A stretch of 64,000 bases of DNA from DYHD01 sp037445375 (GTDB lineage: Bacteria; Nitrospirota; Thermodesulfovibrionia; Thermodesulfovibrionales; Dissulfurispiraceae), in assembly GCA_037445375.1 (NCBI GenBank), contig JBBIKS010000005.1:45765-109764 (forward strand). The letters are read 5' to 3'. Positions 62,419-64,000 of this stretch are shown here, piece after piece (position 1 is the first letter of the stretch; every line of letters starts with the position of its first letter). The notes under the pieces are model-generated. The model had not been told where the DNA came from, did no database searches, and saw only the letters and a list, made by a program, of their open reading frames with translations. The position numbers and the translations under genes were made by a program.

Positions 62419-64000
62419 ATTAACAGGCGGCTCATAGAAAAGGCAGATTATCTACTTTCAAAAGAAAGAGGAACGATATTTAAGGATCACGGAGGGAGAC
62501 TCAGCATCTGCCTTGTTTATCCGAATACATACCACGTAGGAATGTCAAACCTCGGCTTCCAAGGCGTATACAATCTTCTTAATAAAAGGTCCGATACGGT
62601 TTGCGAGAGGGCATTTCTGCCCATTGAAGATGATATCGAAGAGCATCTAAGAACCAAAACCCCCGTGTTTTCCCTTGAATCCAAAATGCCGATAGATAGG
62701 TTTCAAATTCTTGCATTCTCCCTCCCATTTGAGAACGACTATCCGAATATCCTTAGAATATTAAAGATATCAAATATCCCCTTTTGTTCTAATGAAAGAA
62801 ATAAATATCATCCGCTCCTGATCGCCGGCGGCGCCTGTATGTTTTTCAATCCTGAACCTGTTGCCCCCCTTTTTGACCTCGTATTTATTGGAGAGGCAGA
62901 GGACTCTATCAATGAATTTATCGAAATCTTAAATTCCAACCCCAAAATAGGGCTTTATGATAGGCAAATGTCAGAAGATGGTCACAAAAAAGGAATAGAA
63001 AAATTGGCACTGGATATCAAAGGTGTTTATGTGCCTGATTTTTATAAGATTAATTATGATCAAAATGGTGCAATATCTGAAAGGACTTCATCATATAACG
63101 CCCCCCCGATTATAGAAAGAAGGTGTGTAATGGATTTGAATAGCTCCCCAATTTCCCATGCTATTGTCACCCCTGAGACCGAGTTTGCTAATATGAGCCT
63201 TATGGAGATTATGAGAGGCTGTCCTTGGAAATGCAGGTTCTGCATGGTTGGGCATGTCTTTAATCCCCATAGGAGGAAGGCTTTTGATGTGGTCGTAAGA
63301 GAGATAGAGGATTTACAAAAGACCTCAAAGAGAATAGGACTGATTGGTCCTTCTCTAAGCGATTATCCCGGCATTGAAGATATCCTGAAAATAAAGGGTG
63401 TTGATTTTTCGATAACATCCCTAAGAGCAAGCCCAAAGAGTGAGGTTCTTATCGAAACCATGAAAGGACACAAGAGTATTTCGATAGCCCCCGAAGCTGG
63501 AACTGAGCGTCTAAGAAAGGCCATTGATAAAAAAATCACAGAAAATGACATTCTGGGGATTTCAGGGACTATACTTAGCTCGGGGATAGAATCTCTGAGG
63601 CTTTATTTTATAATAGGACTTCCAACTGAGACCGCAGATGATATTTCAGCCATCGTAGAACTCGCCAAAAAAGTCAGGTCTTTATCCGATAAAGGCACGA
63701 TTATTTTAAGCGTCAACACCTTTGTCCCCAAACCATTTACCCCCTTTCAGTGGCATCCTATGGAACCATTGGGTTCCCTAAAAAATAAACTGAAGTTTAT
63801 AAAAAAATCACTCAACGTGATCAAAGGTATCAGGGTTTTTCATGACCTTCCTAAATATGCTCAAATGCAAGGGTTATTCGCTGTTGGGGATCGAAGAATA
63901 ATGAAAGTTCTTAGCGCAATGATTGATATAGACAACTGGCAAAAAGCTGCTCTTTCGGCGGGAATAGACATTGATTATTACCTATCCAGAAAGAAAAGGT
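62419..64000 (+). CDS. B12-binding-type radical SAM protein, AUU start, partial
   Basis: Open to the window end (at least 527 residues). Begins NRRLIEKADYLLSKERGTIF after an in-frame ATT at 62419, six bases after the ftsZ stop; no ATG/GTG/TTG lies between, and family members begin at about this place. A Shine-Dalgarno-like agggtgag overlaps the ftsZ end. Radical SAM cluster motif GCPWKCRFCMVGH near residue 265, preceded by a B12-binding-like fold (LVYPNTYHVGMSNLGFQG). Confidence 0.85.
   Translation, partial: MNRRLIEKADYLLSKERGTIFKDHGGRLSICLVYPNTYHVGMSNLGFQGVYNLLNKRSDTVCERAFLPIEDDIEEHLRTKTPVFSLESKMPIDRFQILAFSLPFENDYPNILRILKISNIPFCSNERNKYHPLLIAGGACMFFNPEPVAPLFDLVFIGEAEDSINEFIEILNSNPKIGLYDRQMSEDGHKKGIEKLALDIKGVYVPDFYKINYDQNGAISERTSSYNAPPIIERRCVMDLNSSPISHAIVTPETEFANMSLMEIMRGCPWKCRFCMVGHVFNPHRRKAFDVVVREIEDLQKTSKRIGLIGPSLSDYPGIEDILKIKGVDFSITSLRASPKSEVLIETMKGHKSISIAPEAGTERLRKAIDKKITENDILGISGTILSSGIESLRLYFIIGLPTETADDISAIVELAKKVRSLSDKGTIILSVNTFVPKPFTPFQWHPMEPLGSLKNKLKFIKKSLNVIKGIRVFHDLPKYAQMQGLFAVGDRRIMKVLSAMIDIDNWQKAALSAGIDIDYYLSRKKR

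Noticed and set aside
62410..62425. Read-through fusion FtsZ-radical SAM
   Set aside because: The two are in the same frame, but FtsZ ends with its normal C-terminal peptide and the radical SAM protein has a natural N-terminus at the ATT.

Overview
The window joins a plasmid-like conjugative element (about 1-53.6 kb) to a stretch of bacterial chromosome (about 53.7-64 kb). The chromosomal part carries two tRNAs, a Soj/Spo0J-type parAB pair, a MoxR/DUF58/transglutaminase trio, ftsA-ftsZ and a large radical SAM gene. This is a Gram-negative diderm: there are many lipoproteins, a secretin and an outer-membrane-spanning transfer apparatus. Gene style and the ftsA-ftsZ-radical SAM order resemble an uncultivated Nitrospirota-like or deltaproteobacterial-grade lineage, but the taxonomic guess is weak.

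Layout. (1) 0.07-5 kb: a short MobH-type relaxase on the minus strand, a decayed IscB element, an excisionase-like helix-turn-helix gene, a replication initiator followed by six 21-22 bp iterons and an AT-rich segment (a plasmid-type origin), then a gene for a divergent NusA. (2) 5-11 kb: first block of an F-type type IV secretion system (pilin, traL, E, K, B, V, C). (3) 11-22 kb: a type IVB pilus operon (lipoprotein, secretin PilN, PilO, PilP, assembly ATPase PilQ, PilR, a PilT/DotB-like ATPase and pilins). (4) 22-28 kb: IS200/IS605-family material (an intact IscB with its probable omega-RNA region, a truncated TnpB, an intact TnpB) around a large ASH-repeat surface protein and a zinc-protease lipoprotein. 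(5) 29-45 kb: secreted lipoproteins, a lytic transglycosylase, thioredoxin-fold proteins, TraU, a degenerate HD-GYP protein, TraH-like and TraG-like proteins, and two AAA/DUF4143 ATPases placed as cargo. (6) 45-53.6 kb: a toxin-antitoxin pair, a tyrosine recombinase, a radC-ssb-class II ribonucleotide reductase operon behind a probable attenuator, a ParM/ParR partition cassette with a repeat-rich centromere, a GTAAAGAC repeat cluster and a VRR-NUC nuclease cassette. (7) 53.7-64 kb: chromosome.

How it works together. The element can plausibly replicate (Rep plus iterons), segregate (ParMR), integrate and excise (recombinase plus Xis-like protein) and transfer (relaxase, F-type channel, type IVB pilus). 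Rep, iterons, NusA-like gene and transfer operon are consecutive and co-directional. I therefore suspect the NusA paralogue acts on transcription of the very long transfer operon. No coupling protein and no prepilin peptidase lies in the window; they must be outside it or supplied by the host. The left boundary of the element is not visible.

Main points of interest: the element-borne NusA paralogue with an insertion in its S1 domain, the hybrid F-type T4SS plus type IVB pilus, several generations of IscB/TnpB elements without any TnpA, probable AUC and AUU start codons in two chromosomal genes, and several promoters that sit directly against a start codon.
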